Source of the DNA: Thioclava sp. GXIMD2076
Lineage (GTDB): Bacteria; Pseudomonadota; Alphaproteobacteria; Rhodobacterales; Rhodobacteraceae
NCBI RefSeq assembly: GCF_037949795.1
Contig: NZ_CP149932.1
Location: forward strand, 1,725,001 to 1,789,000
Direction of reading: 5' to 3'
Length of the DNA stretch: 64,000 nt
The notes below the pieces were generated by a model. It did not search any database, was not told where the DNA came from, and saw only the letters and a program-made list of their open reading frames with translations. Positions 1-9,256 of the stretch are shown piece after piece. The position numbers and the translations under genes are program-made. How positions within the stretch are numbered: the first letter of the stretch is position 1; every line of letters begins with the position of its first letter.

Positions 1-1134
1 CTCGCCGCCGATACGCGCCAGGAGGTCATTGCCGCCCAGCACGGTGCTCAGGCGGCGTGCGACCTCGGTCAGCACCATATCGCCCACCGCATGGCCATAG
101 GTGTCGTTGATCTTCTTGAACCGGTCGAGATCCAGCAACATCACCGCAAATTCCTTGGAGCTGCGGCGGGCATGCTCGGCGATGCGTTCGAGCTGCGGCA
201 TGGCATAGCGACGGTTATAGAGGCCGGTCAGCGGATCGATCGTCGCCAGACGGAGCCCCTCGGTCAGGTTCTTGCGGCTCTGGTCGAGGCGGCGTTTGCG
301 CGCCAGATGGCGGCGCAGGCGCAGGGTGATGTCCTCGGTGGTCTCGCGTGCACTCATGTCTGCAGGCAGCACGTCATCCGCCCCCAGATCCAGCGCCATT
401 ACGGCCGTCTCGCGCGCGGCATCCTCGGCGGCGATGCAGATCACGGCCGCTTTCGAGCCCGCCCGGGCGCGCAGCTCCGCCATCAGCCGCAGCCCCTCGT
501 CGCGGCGCGACAGATCGGCCGAGATGATCAGCGCATCGAAAGGCGATTGCGCCTCGGTCGCAAGGCTCAATGCCTCCGAGCGGTCCAGCACTGTGAGGTA
601 ATTCGCCGGAAGATGCCGTCCCAGCGCCTGTTTCCACACCGATGCCTGTGCACGGGTGGGCGCGATCAGCCCGATCCGCGAGGGGGCGGCAAAGGTGGTC
701 GGCCCCTCGGCAAAGCCCAAATCGCGGAAGGTGCTCTCGCGCAGGCGCATCTCGGCATCGGTCGAGCGCGCCCGCAGCAGGCTGCGCAGCCGCGCCAGAA
801 GCAGGATCTCGTCATAGGGTTTGGATAGGCACACATCCGCGCCCGCCCGCAGCGCCGCCAGACGTTGGGCGATGTCCTGCGCCTGATGCAGGAAGATCAC
901 CGGTATTTCGCTCAGAAGAGGGTCGGTCTTTATCCGGCGACACAGATCGACGCCGGTCATATCGGGCAGCGCCTGATCGATGAGGATCAGTTCGGGCCGC
1001 TCACGGATCGCGCATTCCAGCGCGCCCCGCCCGTCACTGGCCAGTGCGACATCGTAGCGTGCACCCGAAAGCTTTGCCTTGAGCATGATGCGATGGGTCG
1101 CGATCTGGTCTGCAATGAGGATCTTGCCTGCCAT
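1..1134 (-). CDS. pleD: PleD-like response regulator diguanylate cyclase (3' end outside window)
   Basis: Two receiver domains followed by a GGDEF domain, the architecture of PleD, which makes the second messenger c-di-GMP. The ATG is at 1134. The protein opens MAGKILIADQ, and the first receiver has a phosphoacceptor Asp in LILIDQALP and a Lys in LSKP. The second receiver has Ser where the Asp should be (ALIISADL), so it is an adaptor, as in PleD. The cyclase domain starts near DPLTGLYNRR and the window edge falls inside the signature motif (ARIGGE, then cut). One of the two usual acidic Mg-binding residues of receiver 1 is Gln (ADQ rather than DD). No partner gene is visible upstream; the next gene diverges. 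Confidence 0.9.
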   Translation of the reverse strand, partial: MAGKILIADQIATHRIMLKAKLSGARYDVALASDGRGALECAIRERPELILIDQALPDMTGVDLCRRIKTDPLLSEIPVIFLHQAQDIAQRLAALRAGADVCLSKPYDEILLLARLRSLLRARSTDAEMRLRESTFRDLGFAEGPTTFAAPSRIGLIAPTRAQASVWKQALGRHLPANYLTVLDRSEALSLATEAQSPFDALIISADLSRRDEGLRLMAELRARAGSKAAVICIAAEDAARETAVMALDLGADDVLPADMSARETTEDITLRLRRHLARKRRLDQSRKNLTEGLRLATIDPLTGLYNRRYAMPQLERIAEHARRSSKEFAVMLLDLDRFKKINDTYGHAVGDMVLTEVARRLSTVLGGNDLLARIGGE

Positions 1135-1227
1135 GACGCCTTGTTCTCCCTCGGCGTTAATTCTCTTGTGCATATTGCTTGGGATTAGGTTAATAAAATG
1201 TTTCGACTTGTCGGAAAGGGGGCCGGA

Positions 1228-1506
1228 ATGCGGCAAGAATATGCCGAAGAAATCGCGCTCGGCGCTTTGGGGTGGCTTGCGGGGCAGGAAAGTCTGCTTG
1301 AGGCCTTTCTCAATGTCAGCGGCGCCGATGCCAGCCAGATCCGCACCATCGCGCAGGATGCGGGTTTCCAGACCGCGATCCTCGATTTTATCCTGACGCA
1401 GGATGAATGGGTTCTTGGCTGCGCGCAGGATATGGGGCACCGTCCGGAGGAGCTGGTGATGGCGCGGGCCGTATTGGGCGGCGGCGACCAGATGCACTGG
1501 ACCTGA
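1228..1506 (+). CDS. DUF3572 family protein
   Basis: A 92-residue soluble protein, rich in Ala and Leu, matching the small alphaproteobacterial DUF3572 family (helical, function unknown) in length and in its LAWLA / DFILTQDEWVL pattern. I chose the ATG at 1228 (MRQEYAEE) because a GGGGG stretch precedes it at good spacing and family members start with similar residues. An upstream in-frame ATG at 1198 would add ten residues but has a poor ribosome site. It lies 10 bases before the HAD hydrolase gene, so the two are probably cotranscribed. Confidence 0.7.
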   Translation: MRQEYAEEIALGALGWLAGQESLLEAFLNVSGADASQIRTIAQDAGFQTAILDFILTQDEWVLGCAQDMGHRPEELVMARAVLGGGDQMHWT

Positions 1507-1516
1507 GGGAGACAGT

Positions 1517-2236
1517 ATGGATATCAAGGCCCTGCTATTTGACAAGGACGGCACGCTGTTCGACTTCCACGCTACATGGGGGGTCTGGGCCGCGCGGCTT
1601 CTGGACCATCTTTCGGCGGGGGATACGGTCCTCAGGGCCGATCTGGCAGGGGCGATCGATTATGATCTGGCGACATCGCGCTTCCGCCCCACCTCCGTGG
1701 CCATTGCCGGAACGATGGACGAGATCGTAGAGGCGATGCTGGCCCATCTGCCGGGACGCACGGCCTCCGATCTGGCGCGGGAGATGCATCTGATGGCGCA
1801 GGAGGCGCCGCAGGTGGCCGCAGCCCCTCTGGATGTGCTCTTGCCGCAATTGCGCGGGATGGGGCTGAAGCTGGGGGTCATGACCAATGATTCCGAGGCC
1901 TCGGCCAAGGTGCACCTGACCCGCGAGGCGGCGCTCGACTATTTTGACTGTGTCTTCGGGGCGGATAGCGGGCACGGGGCCAAGCCCGATCCGGCTCCGC
2001 TTCTGGCGCTGGCGCACAGGCTCGGGGTGGCGCCTGCGCATTGCGTGATGCTGGGTGACAGCCTGCATGACCTGCAGGCGGCGAAGGCGGCGGGGATGGT
2101 GCCGGTCGGGGTCCTGACAGGCCCTGCAAGTGCGGAGGATCTTGCGCCCCATGCCCGCGCGGTGCTCGGTGACATTGGCGAGCTGCCGCAATGGCTTGCA
2201 CGGCAGGATTGTGATCTGTGTCCTGTGACGGGTTGA
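1517..2236 (+). CDS. HAD-superfamily hydrolase, phosphoglycolate-phosphatase-like
   Basis: A 239-residue HAD phosphatase. Motif I is FDKDGTLF (nucleophile D9, acid/base D11), motif II MTNDS, motif III Lys in GAKPDP, and motif IV GDSLHD. A helical cap domain of about 80 residues follows motif I, as in the Gph/PGPase group. The substrate cannot be told from the sequence. A dedicated Gph candidate lies at 35917, so this paralogue may act on another phosphomonoester. A GGGAGA site precedes the ATG. It follows the DUF3572 gene closely. Confidence 0.8.
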   Translation: MDIKALLFDKDGTLFDFHATWGVWAARLLDHLSAGDTVLRADLAGAIDYDLATSRFRPTSVAIAGTMDEIVEAMLAHLPGRTASDLAREMHLMAQEAPQVAAAPLDVLLPQLRGMGLKLGVMTNDSEASAKVHLTREAALDYFDCVFGADSGHGAKPDPAPLLALAHRLGVAPAHCVMLGDSLHDLQAAKAAGMVPVGVLTGPASAEDLAPHARAVLGDIGELPQWLARQDCDLCPVTG

Positions 2237-2300
2237 GGGTATTTTAACAGTCGGAGCCTAATGCTGGACGGAGATTACGTTCAATACGGGTCCGATTATC

Positions 2301-2924
2301 ATGCATGGTCTTATAAACACCTCTATCCAGACGTTTCTGACGGGAAATTATGGTCCGTCGGTCTGGCTTGATGTTGCCTCCGATCTGGGGATTTCCCCCG
2401 AGGGTTACGAGGCGATGTTGACCTATGACAATGCGCATACCGATGCGCTTCTGGCCGCAGCCTCCGCACGGCTGAACAAGCCGCCCCTCGTTTTTCTGGA
2501 GGATCTCGGTGCTTATGTCGCCATGATCGAGCCTGTGCGCAGACTTCTGCGGTTCAGTGGCCCGAACTACCGGGAATTCCTGTCCTCTCTCAGCGAGTTG
2601 CAGGGGCGCGCCCAGATGGCGCTCCCCGATCTGGAGATGCCCGAGATCACCTGCTCTCTGGAGCAATCCGGTGTCTACCGGCTGCGTGTGCACAGTCCGG
2701 TTCTGGGCTGGGGCGCGGCGATTACCGGTCTCGTGCGGGCGATGGCCGATGATTACGGCGCGCTGGCCTTTATCGAATATCTTGATCAGGAGCACGATCC
2801 GGAAGCCCTGACGGACGAGGAGATCCGGGCCGAAGGTTTGCTACGGGAATCGGTTCTGGTAACCCTGCTCGAGGAAAGCTTTGCCGAAGGACGCAGTTTC
2901 GATCTGGCGATAGGTCAGTCATGA
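2301..2924 (+). CDS. H-NOX-like (heme NO-binding domain) protein lacking the proximal His
   Basis: A 207-residue protein with the H-NOX fold pattern: N-terminal MHGLINTSIQTFL, then FLEDLG at about 65-70, and the segment FLSSLSELQGRAQ at 93-105. In heme-binding H-NOX proteins this last segment carries the proximal histidine (pattern FLxNLDxLHxR). Here the aligned residue is Q101. The downstream heme-propionate motif YxSxR is also degraded (V130, S132, V134). So the fold is recognisable but the usual heme ligands are missing. The stop overlaps the start of the next gene (ATGA at 2921-2924), a cyclase with an HNOBA-like domain, the usual partner type for H-NOX sensors. The family call is good; heme-free behaviour is inferred. 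Confidence 0.75.
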   Translation: MHGLINTSIQTFLTGNYGPSVWLDVASDLGISPEGYEAMLTYDNAHTDALLAAASARLNKPPLVFLEDLGAYVAMIEPVRRLLRFSGPNYREFLSSLSELQGRAQMALPDLEMPEITCSLEQSGVYRLRVHSPVLGWGAAITGLVRAMADDYGALAFIEYLDQEHDPEALTDEEIRAEGLLRESVLVTLLEESFAEGRSFDLAIGQS

Positions 2925-3952
2925 TGTTGGTAAATTCCAGTGATACCGCGCGCAAACCCTCTCTGCCGCGCCTTTCGATCAAGGCGCTGGGGGAGCTGAT
3001 GCCGATGTTCCTCTGGCTCGATGCCGAAGGGACGATCCTCGGGATGGGCCCGACGCTCTCGAAAGTTGTGGGCGGGCCATCGGCCATCGGTCATTCGGTG
3101 ACCGATTGCTTCCAGATGGGGCGGGGACGGATGCGGCAGGCGGCGTTCGATCTGTCGCCCTCGCACCGGCTGCATCTGACACCGCGTAGCTGGCCCGACG
3201 TGTCGCTGCGCGGTGTGGCCGTGCCACTGGTCGAGGAGGGGCTGATGCTCAACCTCACCTTCGGGGTCCATCTTAACAAGGCCATCCGCGCCTTCCGCCT
3301 GACCGAGGCTGATTTCACCACCTCCGACCTGACGATGGAGCTTCTCTATCTGCAGGAGGCCAAAACTGCCGTGCTGGGAGAGCTGCGCGCGCTGAACAGC
3401 CGGTTGGAGCGGGCGCGCCGTTCGGCCGAGGATGCCGCGCGCACCGATCCGCTGACAGGGCTGTCCAACCGCCGCGCCTTCGACATCGCGCTGGAGGCCA
3501 CACTTGAGGCATCGCGCCGCGGCGGCGCACCATTTGCGCTGGCGCAACTCGATCTCGATCATTTCAAGGCGGTCAATGATACTCTGGGTCATGCGGCGGG
3601 CGATCATGTGCTGGCCGAGGTTGCCAAGATCCTGCGCGAGGAGACCCGCGAGATGGATGTCGTCTCGCGCGTGGGGGGCGATGAATTCGTAATGCTTCTG
3701 CGGGATTCGCTGGAGCCCAGCCGTCTGCAGCATATGGGCGAGCGCATCATCGCGCGGCTCGAGGTGCCGATCCCCTTCGAGGGGCATGAATGCCGCATCT
3801 CGGGCTCCATCGGTGTGGCCATGTCGAAGGATTACGCCGACCCGCTGGCCGAGGAGATGATGGCGGATGCGGATGCGGCCCTTTACAAATCCAAGCGCGA
3901 GGGGCGTGCACGCTGCACTCTCTCGACGCCGGGCATGGGGCTTGCCCTCTGA
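2921..3952 (+). CDS. HNOBA-like plus GGDEF diguanylate cyclase
   Basis: A 343-residue protein. Residues about 20-160 resemble the HNOBA (heme-NO-binding-associated, PAS-like) domain and end in a coiled linker with the pattern LLYLQEAKTAVLGELRALN. Residues about 175-335 are a GGDEF domain, starting at DPLTGLSNRRAF, with an intact GGDEF signature and, five residues before it, REMD, a fit to the RxxD inhibitory I-site. It should therefore be an active, product-inhibited diguanylate cyclase. No EAL domain and no membrane segment. Translationally coupled to the H-NOX-like gene by a four-base overlap, so the two products are probably a sensor/output pair. Confidence 0.88.
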   Translation: MMLVNSSDTARKPSLPRLSIKALGELMPMFLWLDAEGTILGMGPTLSKVVGGPSAIGHSVTDCFQMGRGRMRQAAFDLSPSHRLHLTPRSWPDVSLRGVAVPLVEEGLMLNLTFGVHLNKAIRAFRLTEADFTTSDLTMELLYLQEAKTAVLGELRALNSRLERARRSAEDAARTDPLTGLSNRRAFDIALEATLEASRRGGAPFALAQLDLDHFKAVNDTLGHAAGDHVLAEVAKILREETREMDVVSRVGGDEFVMLLRDSLEPSRLQHMGERIIARLEVPIPFEGHECRISGSIGVAMSKDYADPLAEEMMADADAALYKSKREGRARCTLSTPGMGLAL

Positions 3953-4038
3953 GAACACTGCCGATTTGCATGCCCGCGGGTGGCAATTTGTCGCATTAGG
4001 GCTTTCCAACCCCATGCGCTTTGGCTAGGTCTTCGCGC

Positions 4039-4656
4039 ATGAGCCAGAATTTTCCCATAGCCCGTCCGGGCATGCGTATCGGTTTGTTGGGCGGGTCTTT
4101 CGATCCGGCTCATGCCGGCCATGCGCATATCAGCCGGATCGCGCTACGCCGGTTCGCGCTGGATGAGGTCTGGTGGCTGGTCAGTCCGGGCAATCCGTTG
4201 AAGCCGCAGGGACCGGCGGCGCTTGCCGACCGGATGGCGCGGGCCCGCGAGGTCATGCCCGACCCGCGCGTAAAGATCACCGATCTCGAACAGCGTTTGG
4301 GGACACATTTCACCGCCGATACGTTGAATGCGCTGCAATCGCATTATCGCGGCGTGAATTTCGTGTGGCTGATGGGCGCGGATAACCTGATCCAGATCGA
4401 CCGCTGGGATCACTGGCGCGATATCTTCCACCGGATGCCGGTCGGGGTGCTGGCGCGTCCGGGCCTGTTGATGCGGGCGCGCTATTCCAAGGCTGCGCGG
4501 GTTTTTGCCAATGCGAAGCTGCCGGGGTGGCGTTCGCGCGAGCTGGCCGGGAGTGGCGCACCCCAATGGTGCTTCATCAATATGCCGATGTCGGCGGAAT
4601 CCTCGACCCGTATCCGTGCCGCAGGCCAGTGGAAAAGTCCCGCGCGCGGCGCTTGA
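4039..4656 (+). CDS. nadD: Nicotinate-nucleotide adenylyltransferase
   Basis: NadD converts nicotinate mononucleotide plus ATP to deamido-NAD in NAD synthesis. The nucleotidyltransferase signature GGSFDPAHAGH lies near the N-terminus and the C-terminal SSTRIR motif is present; the length of 205 residues is normal. The start is the ATG at 4039 (MSQNFPIARP); an in-frame TTG at 4021 is an unlikely longer start. The gene stands alone between the cyclase pair and dacB. Confidence 0.93.
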   Translation: MSQNFPIARPGMRIGLLGGSFDPAHAGHAHISRIALRRFALDEVWWLVSPGNPLKPQGPAALADRMARAREVMPDPRVKITDLEQRLGTHFTADTLNALQSHYRGVNFVWLMGADNLIQIDRWDHWRDIFHRMPVGVLARPGLLMRARYSKAARVFANAKLPGWRSRELAGSGAPQWCFINMPMSAESSTRIRAAGQWKSPARGA

Positions 4657-4714
4657 ACCATAGCCCAGCCCGCGCTACCCTTGTGGCCATTCCACGAAAG
4701 GGCAGTTAGGCATT

Positions 4715-6145
4715 ATGCAGGTATCTCGGCGCGGTTTCGTCACGGGTTTGGCAGCGACAGGCTTGGGGCTAGCGGCGCCACCCTCTATCGCTCAGGCGCA
4801 GGTGTCGTCCTCCGAGGCCTATGTGCAGGCCGCCCAGCTTGGCGGCGATGTGGGATTTGTGGTGATGGATGCGCGCAGCGGGCAGGTGCTGGAGCAGCGT
4901 CACCCCGATCTGCATATGCCTCCCGCCTCCACTGCCAAGACGGTCACCACCCTCTATGCCCTTGAAACCCTTGGCACCGATTACCGCTTCGGCACGCGTC
5001 TGATCGCGACGGGTCCGGTTGTGGGCGGGGTCATCCAGGGCGATCTGGTGCTTTCGGGCGGGGCCGATCCGACATTGTCCACCGATGATCTGGGGGCGAT
5101 GGCGGCGGAACTGTCGCGCATCGGCGTGCGCGGGATCACTGGGCGCTTTCTGGTCTGGGGCGGGGCGATTCCCTATGCCGAGGAGATCGCGCGCGACCAG
5201 CCGGTCTATGTGAGCTACAACCCCGCCGTGTCGGGCCTGATCCTCAACTTCAACCGTGTCTATTTCGCGTGGAAGCGGGCGGGCAACGGCTATCAGGTGA
5301 CGATGGATGCGCCGGGCGATGCGTATAAACCCCGCGCCTATACCGCCTCGATGACGGTCGCCGCGCGGCAGGCACCGCTGTTTTCCTATTCGGACCGCGG
5401 TGGCAAGGAGCAATGGTCGGTTGCGGCCTCGGCGCTGGGGCGCTCGGGCTCGCGCTGGTTGCCCGTGCGCCATCCGGTGGCCTATGCGGGCGATGTGTTC
5501 CAGACGCTGGCACGGTCTCAGGGCTGTCCGCTGCCCGCAGCCGAAGAGGCCAGATCGCAGCCTGCAGGCACGGTTCTGGTGACCCATGCCTCGCATCGCC
5601 TGCCCGATATTCTGGAGGATATGCTGAAATATTCGACCAATCTCACGGCGGAGGCTGTGGGTATGACTTCTTCGACCGTGCGCGGGCTTCCGGCCTCGGT
5701 CGGGCGGTCGGGTGCGTCGATGAGCCAATGGATTGCCGCACGCGCGGGCACGCAGGCCATCGATCTGGTCGATCATTCGGGGCTGGGCGGCAATTCGCGG
5801 GTCACGCCCCTCGACATGGTGCGGGTGATGGCCGCAGGTCAGCCGGTGGGGCTGCGCAATCTGGTGAAGCCGTTCAAGATGCGCGATGCTTCGGGCAAGA
5901 CCTATGCCAGCCAGCCGTTCCGGGTGGATGCCAAGACCGGCACGCTGAATTTCGTCTCCACGCTGGCAGGCTATATGACGGCCCCCAACGGGCGCGAGCT
6001 GGTCTTCTCGATCCTGACCGGCGACGTGGACCGCCGCCGCCGGACCCAGGACGAGGATCGTCCTGCCGGTTCCGTGCAATGGGTCAAGCGCTCAAAGATC
6101 TTGCAATCGCAGCTACTTATGCGCTGGGGTGCCGTTTACGGCTGA
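4715..6145 (+). CDS. dacB: D-Ala-D-Ala carboxypeptidase/endopeptidase (PBP4 type), Tat-exported
   Basis: A 476-residue peptidase S13 family protein that trims or cuts peptidoglycan cross-links in the periplasm. The N-terminus SRRGFVTG followed by a hydrophobic Ala/Leu/Gly stretch and AQAQ looks like a twin-arginine signal peptide. The three active-site motifs are S72-x-x-K75 (PASTAK), S307-x-N309 (YSTN) and K407-T-G (DAKTGT). A large inserted region between the first and second motifs is typical of PBP4. The ATG at 4715 is chosen. It converges with the terB-like gene with almost no spacer. Confidence 0.92.
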   Translation: MQVSRRGFVTGLAATGLGLAAPPSIAQAQVSSSEAYVQAAQLGGDVGFVVMDARSGQVLEQRHPDLHMPPASTAKTVTTLYALETLGTDYRFGTRLIATGPVVGGVIQGDLVLSGGADPTLSTDDLGAMAAELSRIGVRGITGRFLVWGGAIPYAEEIARDQPVYVSYNPAVSGLILNFNRVYFAWKRAGNGYQVTMDAPGDAYKPRAYTASMTVAARQAPLFSYSDRGGKEQWSVAASALGRSGSRWLPVRHPVAYAGDVFQTLARSQGCPLPAAEEARSQPAGTVLVTHASHRLPDILEDMLKYSTNLTAEAVGMTSSTVRGLPASVGRSGASMSQWIAARAGTQAIDLVDHSGLGGNSRVTPLDMVRVMAAGQPVGLRNLVKPFKMRDASGKTYASQPFRVDAKTGTLNFVSTLAGYMTAPNGRELVFSILTGDVDRRRRTQDEDRPAGSVQWVKRSKILQSQLLMRWGAVYG

Positions 6146-6148
6146 GCG

Positions 6149-6577
6149 TCAGGCGGGCAGGGGCATGTGGCGGGCGCGGGCACCGCGTTCGATGGCCGCC
6201 GCATGCAGCCGGTCGAGGCCCAGCTCGATACGGGTCTCCTCCAGCATCCGCAGTTCGGGCTGGTTGAGCGTACCATCGGCTGCGGCCACATCGCAGGCCA
6301 GCGCATAGGCGGTCTCGAATGCGGCCTCGGGCAGCGCCTCGCGCACAAGGCCGAACAGCGCCTCCAGCCCGTCCTCTTCCTCGAACAGCGCATAGACCGT
6401 GCGGGCGATCGTGCCGATACGGTCCGCGTCATAGCCGCCAAAGGCGGGCAGGTTGTTCACGATCCGCTCGATGGCGAGCAGTTCCGAGGTGCGGATCTCT
6501 TCATCGGAGGCGGAAACCGCCACCATGACCGCCACAAGGGCATCTTGCGGCGAAAGCGGGGGAAGGGCATCCGGCAT
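6149..6577 (-). CDS. TerB-family protein
   Basis: A 142-residue all-helical protein with the TerB (tellurite resistance B) domain layout: SPQDALVAVMVAVSASDEEI at the start, then paired acidic helices and ALACDVAAADGTLNQPE, the second of the two metal-site-like segments. TerB domains occur widely in stress and surveillance systems, and a lone TerB gene says little about tellurite. A good AAAGGA site precedes the ATG at 6577. No ter operon partners are nearby. Confidence 0.78.
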   Translation of the reverse strand: MPDALPPLSPQDALVAVMVAVSASDEEIRTSELLAIERIVNNLPAFGGYDADRIGTIARTVYALFEEEDGLEALFGLVREALPEAAFETAYALACDVAAADGTLNQPELRMLEETRIELGLDRLHAAAIERGARARHMPLPA

Positions 6578-6697
6578 TGTCTTTGGTCCTTTGCAACAGG
6601 GTTATACCTGCTGAGTTATTGACGACCCTGCCCGCGTTCAATAGGGGAAGGGCAACGGGGCGGGTTTTCGCCCATTTCCACTCTGTCGAGGTATAGC

Positions 6698-8344
6698 ATG
6701 AGCACTCTGCGCGACGCCGCAATGAAGTCCAAAGCATGGCCCTTTGAGGAAGCGCGCAATATCCTCAAACGCTATGAGAAAGAGCCGCCGGCCAGCGGAT
6801 CGGTGCTGTTCGAAACCGGCTACGGGCCTTCGGGGCTGCCGCATATCGGCACCTTTGGCGAGGTTGCACGCACGACCATGATCCGTCGCGCGTTCGAGGC
6901 GATCTCGGATATTCCGACGCGTCTGATCTGTTTCTCGGATGACATGGATGGTATGCGCAAGGTGCCCTCGAACGTGCCGAACCAGGAGATGCTGCACGAG
7001 AATGCGCAAAAGCCGCTGACCTCGGTGCCCGACCCCTTCGAGGAATTCGAGAGCTTCGGCCATCATAACAACGCCATGCTGCGTCGTTTCCTCGATACAT
7101 TCGGGTTCGATTACGAGTTCTACTCGGCGACGGAATTCTATAAATCCGGCCAGTTCGACGAGGTGCTCAAACGCGCCGTCGAGAATTATGATGCCGTGAT
7201 GAAGGTGATGCTGAAATCGCTGCGTGACGAGCGGGCGTCCACCTATTCGATCTTCCTGCCGATCCATCCCGAGACGGGCCGCGTGCTCTATGTCCCGATG
7301 AAATCGGTGAATGTCGCGGATTACACGATCACCTTCGATGACGAGGATGGCCGTGAATGGACGCTGCCGGTGACGGGCGGCAATGTGAAGCTGCAATGGA
7401 AGCCGGATTTCGGGGCCCGTTGGGCGGCGCTTGGCGTCGATTTCGAGATGTATGGCAAGGACCATTCCACCAACACCCCGATCTATGACCGCATCTGCGA
7501 GATCCTCGGCGGCAAGAAGCCCGAGCATTTTACCTATGAGCTATTCCTCGATGCCAATGGCGAGAAAATCTCGAAATCCAAGGGCAACGGTATTTCCATC
7601 GATGAATGGCTGACCTATGCCTCGACCGAGAGCTTGGGTTACTTCATGTTCCTCAAGCCCAAGACCGCGAAGCGGCTGCATTTCGATGTCATCCCGAAGA
7701 TGATGGATGAATATCACCAGCAGCTGCGCGCTTATCCCGAGCAGACGCTGGAGCAGCAGGTGGCGAACCCCGTCTGGCACATCCATGGCGGCCAGCCGCC
7801 GGAGAGCAAGATGGTGGTGCCGTTCTCGATGCTGCTCAATCTGGCCTCGGTGGCTGGGGCGGCCGATAAGGAAGGTCTGTGGGGCTTTATCCGCCGCTAT
7901 GCGCCGGAAGCGACGCCCGAAACCCATCCCGATCTGGATCAGGCGGCGGGCTTCGCGCTGCGCTATTTCGACGATTTCGTGAAGCCCACGCTCGAGTTCC
8001 GCCTGCCCTCCGATCAGGAACGTGCGGCGCTGGAAGATCTGGTGGCCTGCCTGAAGGATCCCGCGCGTGCGGTGGCCGAGATCGTCAAGAAGAACGAGGC
8101 GGATGGCAAGGACGAGCCGGCGCCGGAAGCTGATATGACCTCGGACGACTTCCTGCAGACGCTGGTCTTCGCAATCGGCAAGAACCACGGGTTTGACAAC
8201 CTGCGCGCGTGGTTCCAGGCCCTTTACGAGGTGCTTCTGGGCCAGTCGCAGGGTCCGCGTTTTGGCGGGTTCATCGCGCTTTACGGTGCCGATGAGACGG
8301 TGGTGCTGATCGAGCGCGCGCTGAAGGGCGAGCTGGTTGGCTGA
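6698..8344 (+). CDS. lysK: Lysine--tRNA ligase, class I
   Basis: A 548-residue class I lysyl-tRNA synthetase, the archaeal-type enzyme that many alphaproteobacteria use in place of the class II LysS. The Rossmann signatures are HIGT (H49; [12 protein letters not shown]) and KISKSK at 290-295. The C-terminal half is the helical anticodon-binding cage found in this family. The ATG at 6698 starts [19 protein letters not shown]. It charges tRNA-Lys in the cytoplasm. A strong intrinsic terminator follows at 8364. Confidence 0.95.
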   Translation: MSTLRDAAMKSKAWPFEEARNILKRYEKEPPASGSVLFETGYGPSGLPHIGTFGEVARTTMIRRAFEAISDIPTRLICFSDDMDGMRKVPSNVPNQEMLHENAQKPLTSVPDPFEEFESFGHHNNAMLRRFLDTFGFDYEFYSATEFYKSGQFDEVLKRAVENYDAVMKVMLKSLRDERASTYSIFLPIHPETGRVLYVPMKSVNVADYTITFDDEDGREWTLPVTGGNVKLQWKPDFGARWAALGVDFEMYGKDHSTNTPIYDRICEILGGKKPEHFTYELFLDANGEKISKSKGNGISIDEWLTYASTESLGYFMFLKPKTAKRLHFDVIPKMMDEYHQQLRAYPEQTLEQQVANPVWHIHGGQPPESKMVVPFSMLLNLASVAGAADKEGLWGFIRRYAPEATPETHPDLDQAAGFALRYFDDFVKPTLEFRLPSDQERAALEDLVACLKDPARAVAEIVKKNEADGKDEPAPEADMTSDDFLQTLVFAIGKNHGFDNLRAWFQALYEVLLGQSQGPRFGGFIALYGADETVVLIERALKGELVG

Positions 8345-8363
8345 ACGCCATGACAGGTGATGC

Positions 8364-8398
8364 AAAACGCCCCGGGCCTCTGGCTCGGGGCGTTTTTG
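8364..8398 (+). terminator. Intrinsic terminator of lysK
   Basis: A GC-rich stem, AACGCCCCGGGCC paired with GGCTCGGGGCGTT around a TCT loop, followed by five T. It lies 20 bases after the lysK stop, in the right orientation. Confidence 0.9.
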
Positions 8399-8458
8399 TT
8401 AACCATAGGTTGAGATCTATGAGCGAGAATTGGCCGATCTCCTGCCAGAGGTGCTGCC

Positions 8459-9091
8459 ATGATCCTTCCGCTTTGCCTGACCTTTCTGATGATCAGCGCG
8501 TCTTTCGCTTACGCGACTGATCTGGAACGTGAATTCTTTCTCGAAACGGGTGTATCGAGCTTGGGGGCCTATGTCGCGCCGAGGCTGGAACTGACGCCGA
8601 ATCTCTCGCTCAGGGTGCCGCTCTATCTGGCGCAGATGGGCGGCGTTTCTGTTAACCAAGATGGCACGGCGTTCAGGGGCGATCTGGGCTCGGTGCAGGG
8701 CGGTGTCATGCTGGAGTATGAGCCGTGGGATAACGGGGTCTATTTCTCGGGCGGGGTAATGGCGGGGGGGTATGATCTGTCGGGCGATCTGGAGCGGATC
8801 GAGACGGAGAGCGGCCCCGTCGACGGCCCGTTCGGCTTCGAGTTCATGCAGCCTCGGGATGTGGCACCGGTAGTGTCCATGGGCTACCGCTACCTGTCGG
8901 ATGGCGGGCTGGTGGCAGGGGTCGAGCTGGGGGGCAAGATTGCTGCGCACAGGTTGCGGCTCGACGGGTTGGAGGGGCTGTCACCCGAGGATCGCGCGGC
9001 GGTCGAGGCCGAACGCGCGCGGATCAATGACGAGCTTGATGATCTGCCGGTCATTCCGTTCATGGCCTTCTCGCTGGGATTTGCATTCTAG
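8459..9091 (+). CDS. Probable outer-membrane beta-barrel protein, function unknown
   Basis: A 210-residue protein with a cleavable signal peptide (hydrophobic LCLTFLMISASFAYA, cleavage near ATD). The mature part alternates polar and hydrophobic residues with Gly/Tyr-rich stretches (GGVMLEYEP, YFSGGVMAGGYDL, VSMGYRYLSDGGL) and ends in Phe (SLGFAF), as expected for a small outer-membrane barrel. A charged insert (PEDRAAVEAERARINDELDDL) precedes the last strand. I do not recognise a named family. A GAGG site precedes the ATG. The gene stands alone between the lysK terminator and the beta-helix gene. Confidence 0.6.
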   Translation: MILPLCLTFLMISASFAYATDLEREFFLETGVSSLGAYVAPRLELTPNLSLRVPLYLAQMGGVSVNQDGTAFRGDLGSVQGGVMLEYEPWDNGVYFSGGVMAGGYDLSGDLERIETESGPVDGPFGFEFMQPRDVAPVVSMGYRYLSDGGLVAGVELGGKIAAHRLRLDGLEGLSPEDRAAVEAERARINDELDDLPVIPFMAFSLGFAF

Positions 9092-9256
9092 GACCGCGTT
9101 GCGCGCGCTGTTGCGGGCGCACGGTGGCGTCGGACAATGTTCATGCCTCACGCGCAGCCTGTGATCAGGCGGCAGAAGATCCACGCGGTCGCGTTGGCCG
9201 GAGCGATCCGGAGCACGCAAAGCGGGTGATGCCGGATGATCCATGAGGAGGCTGCT

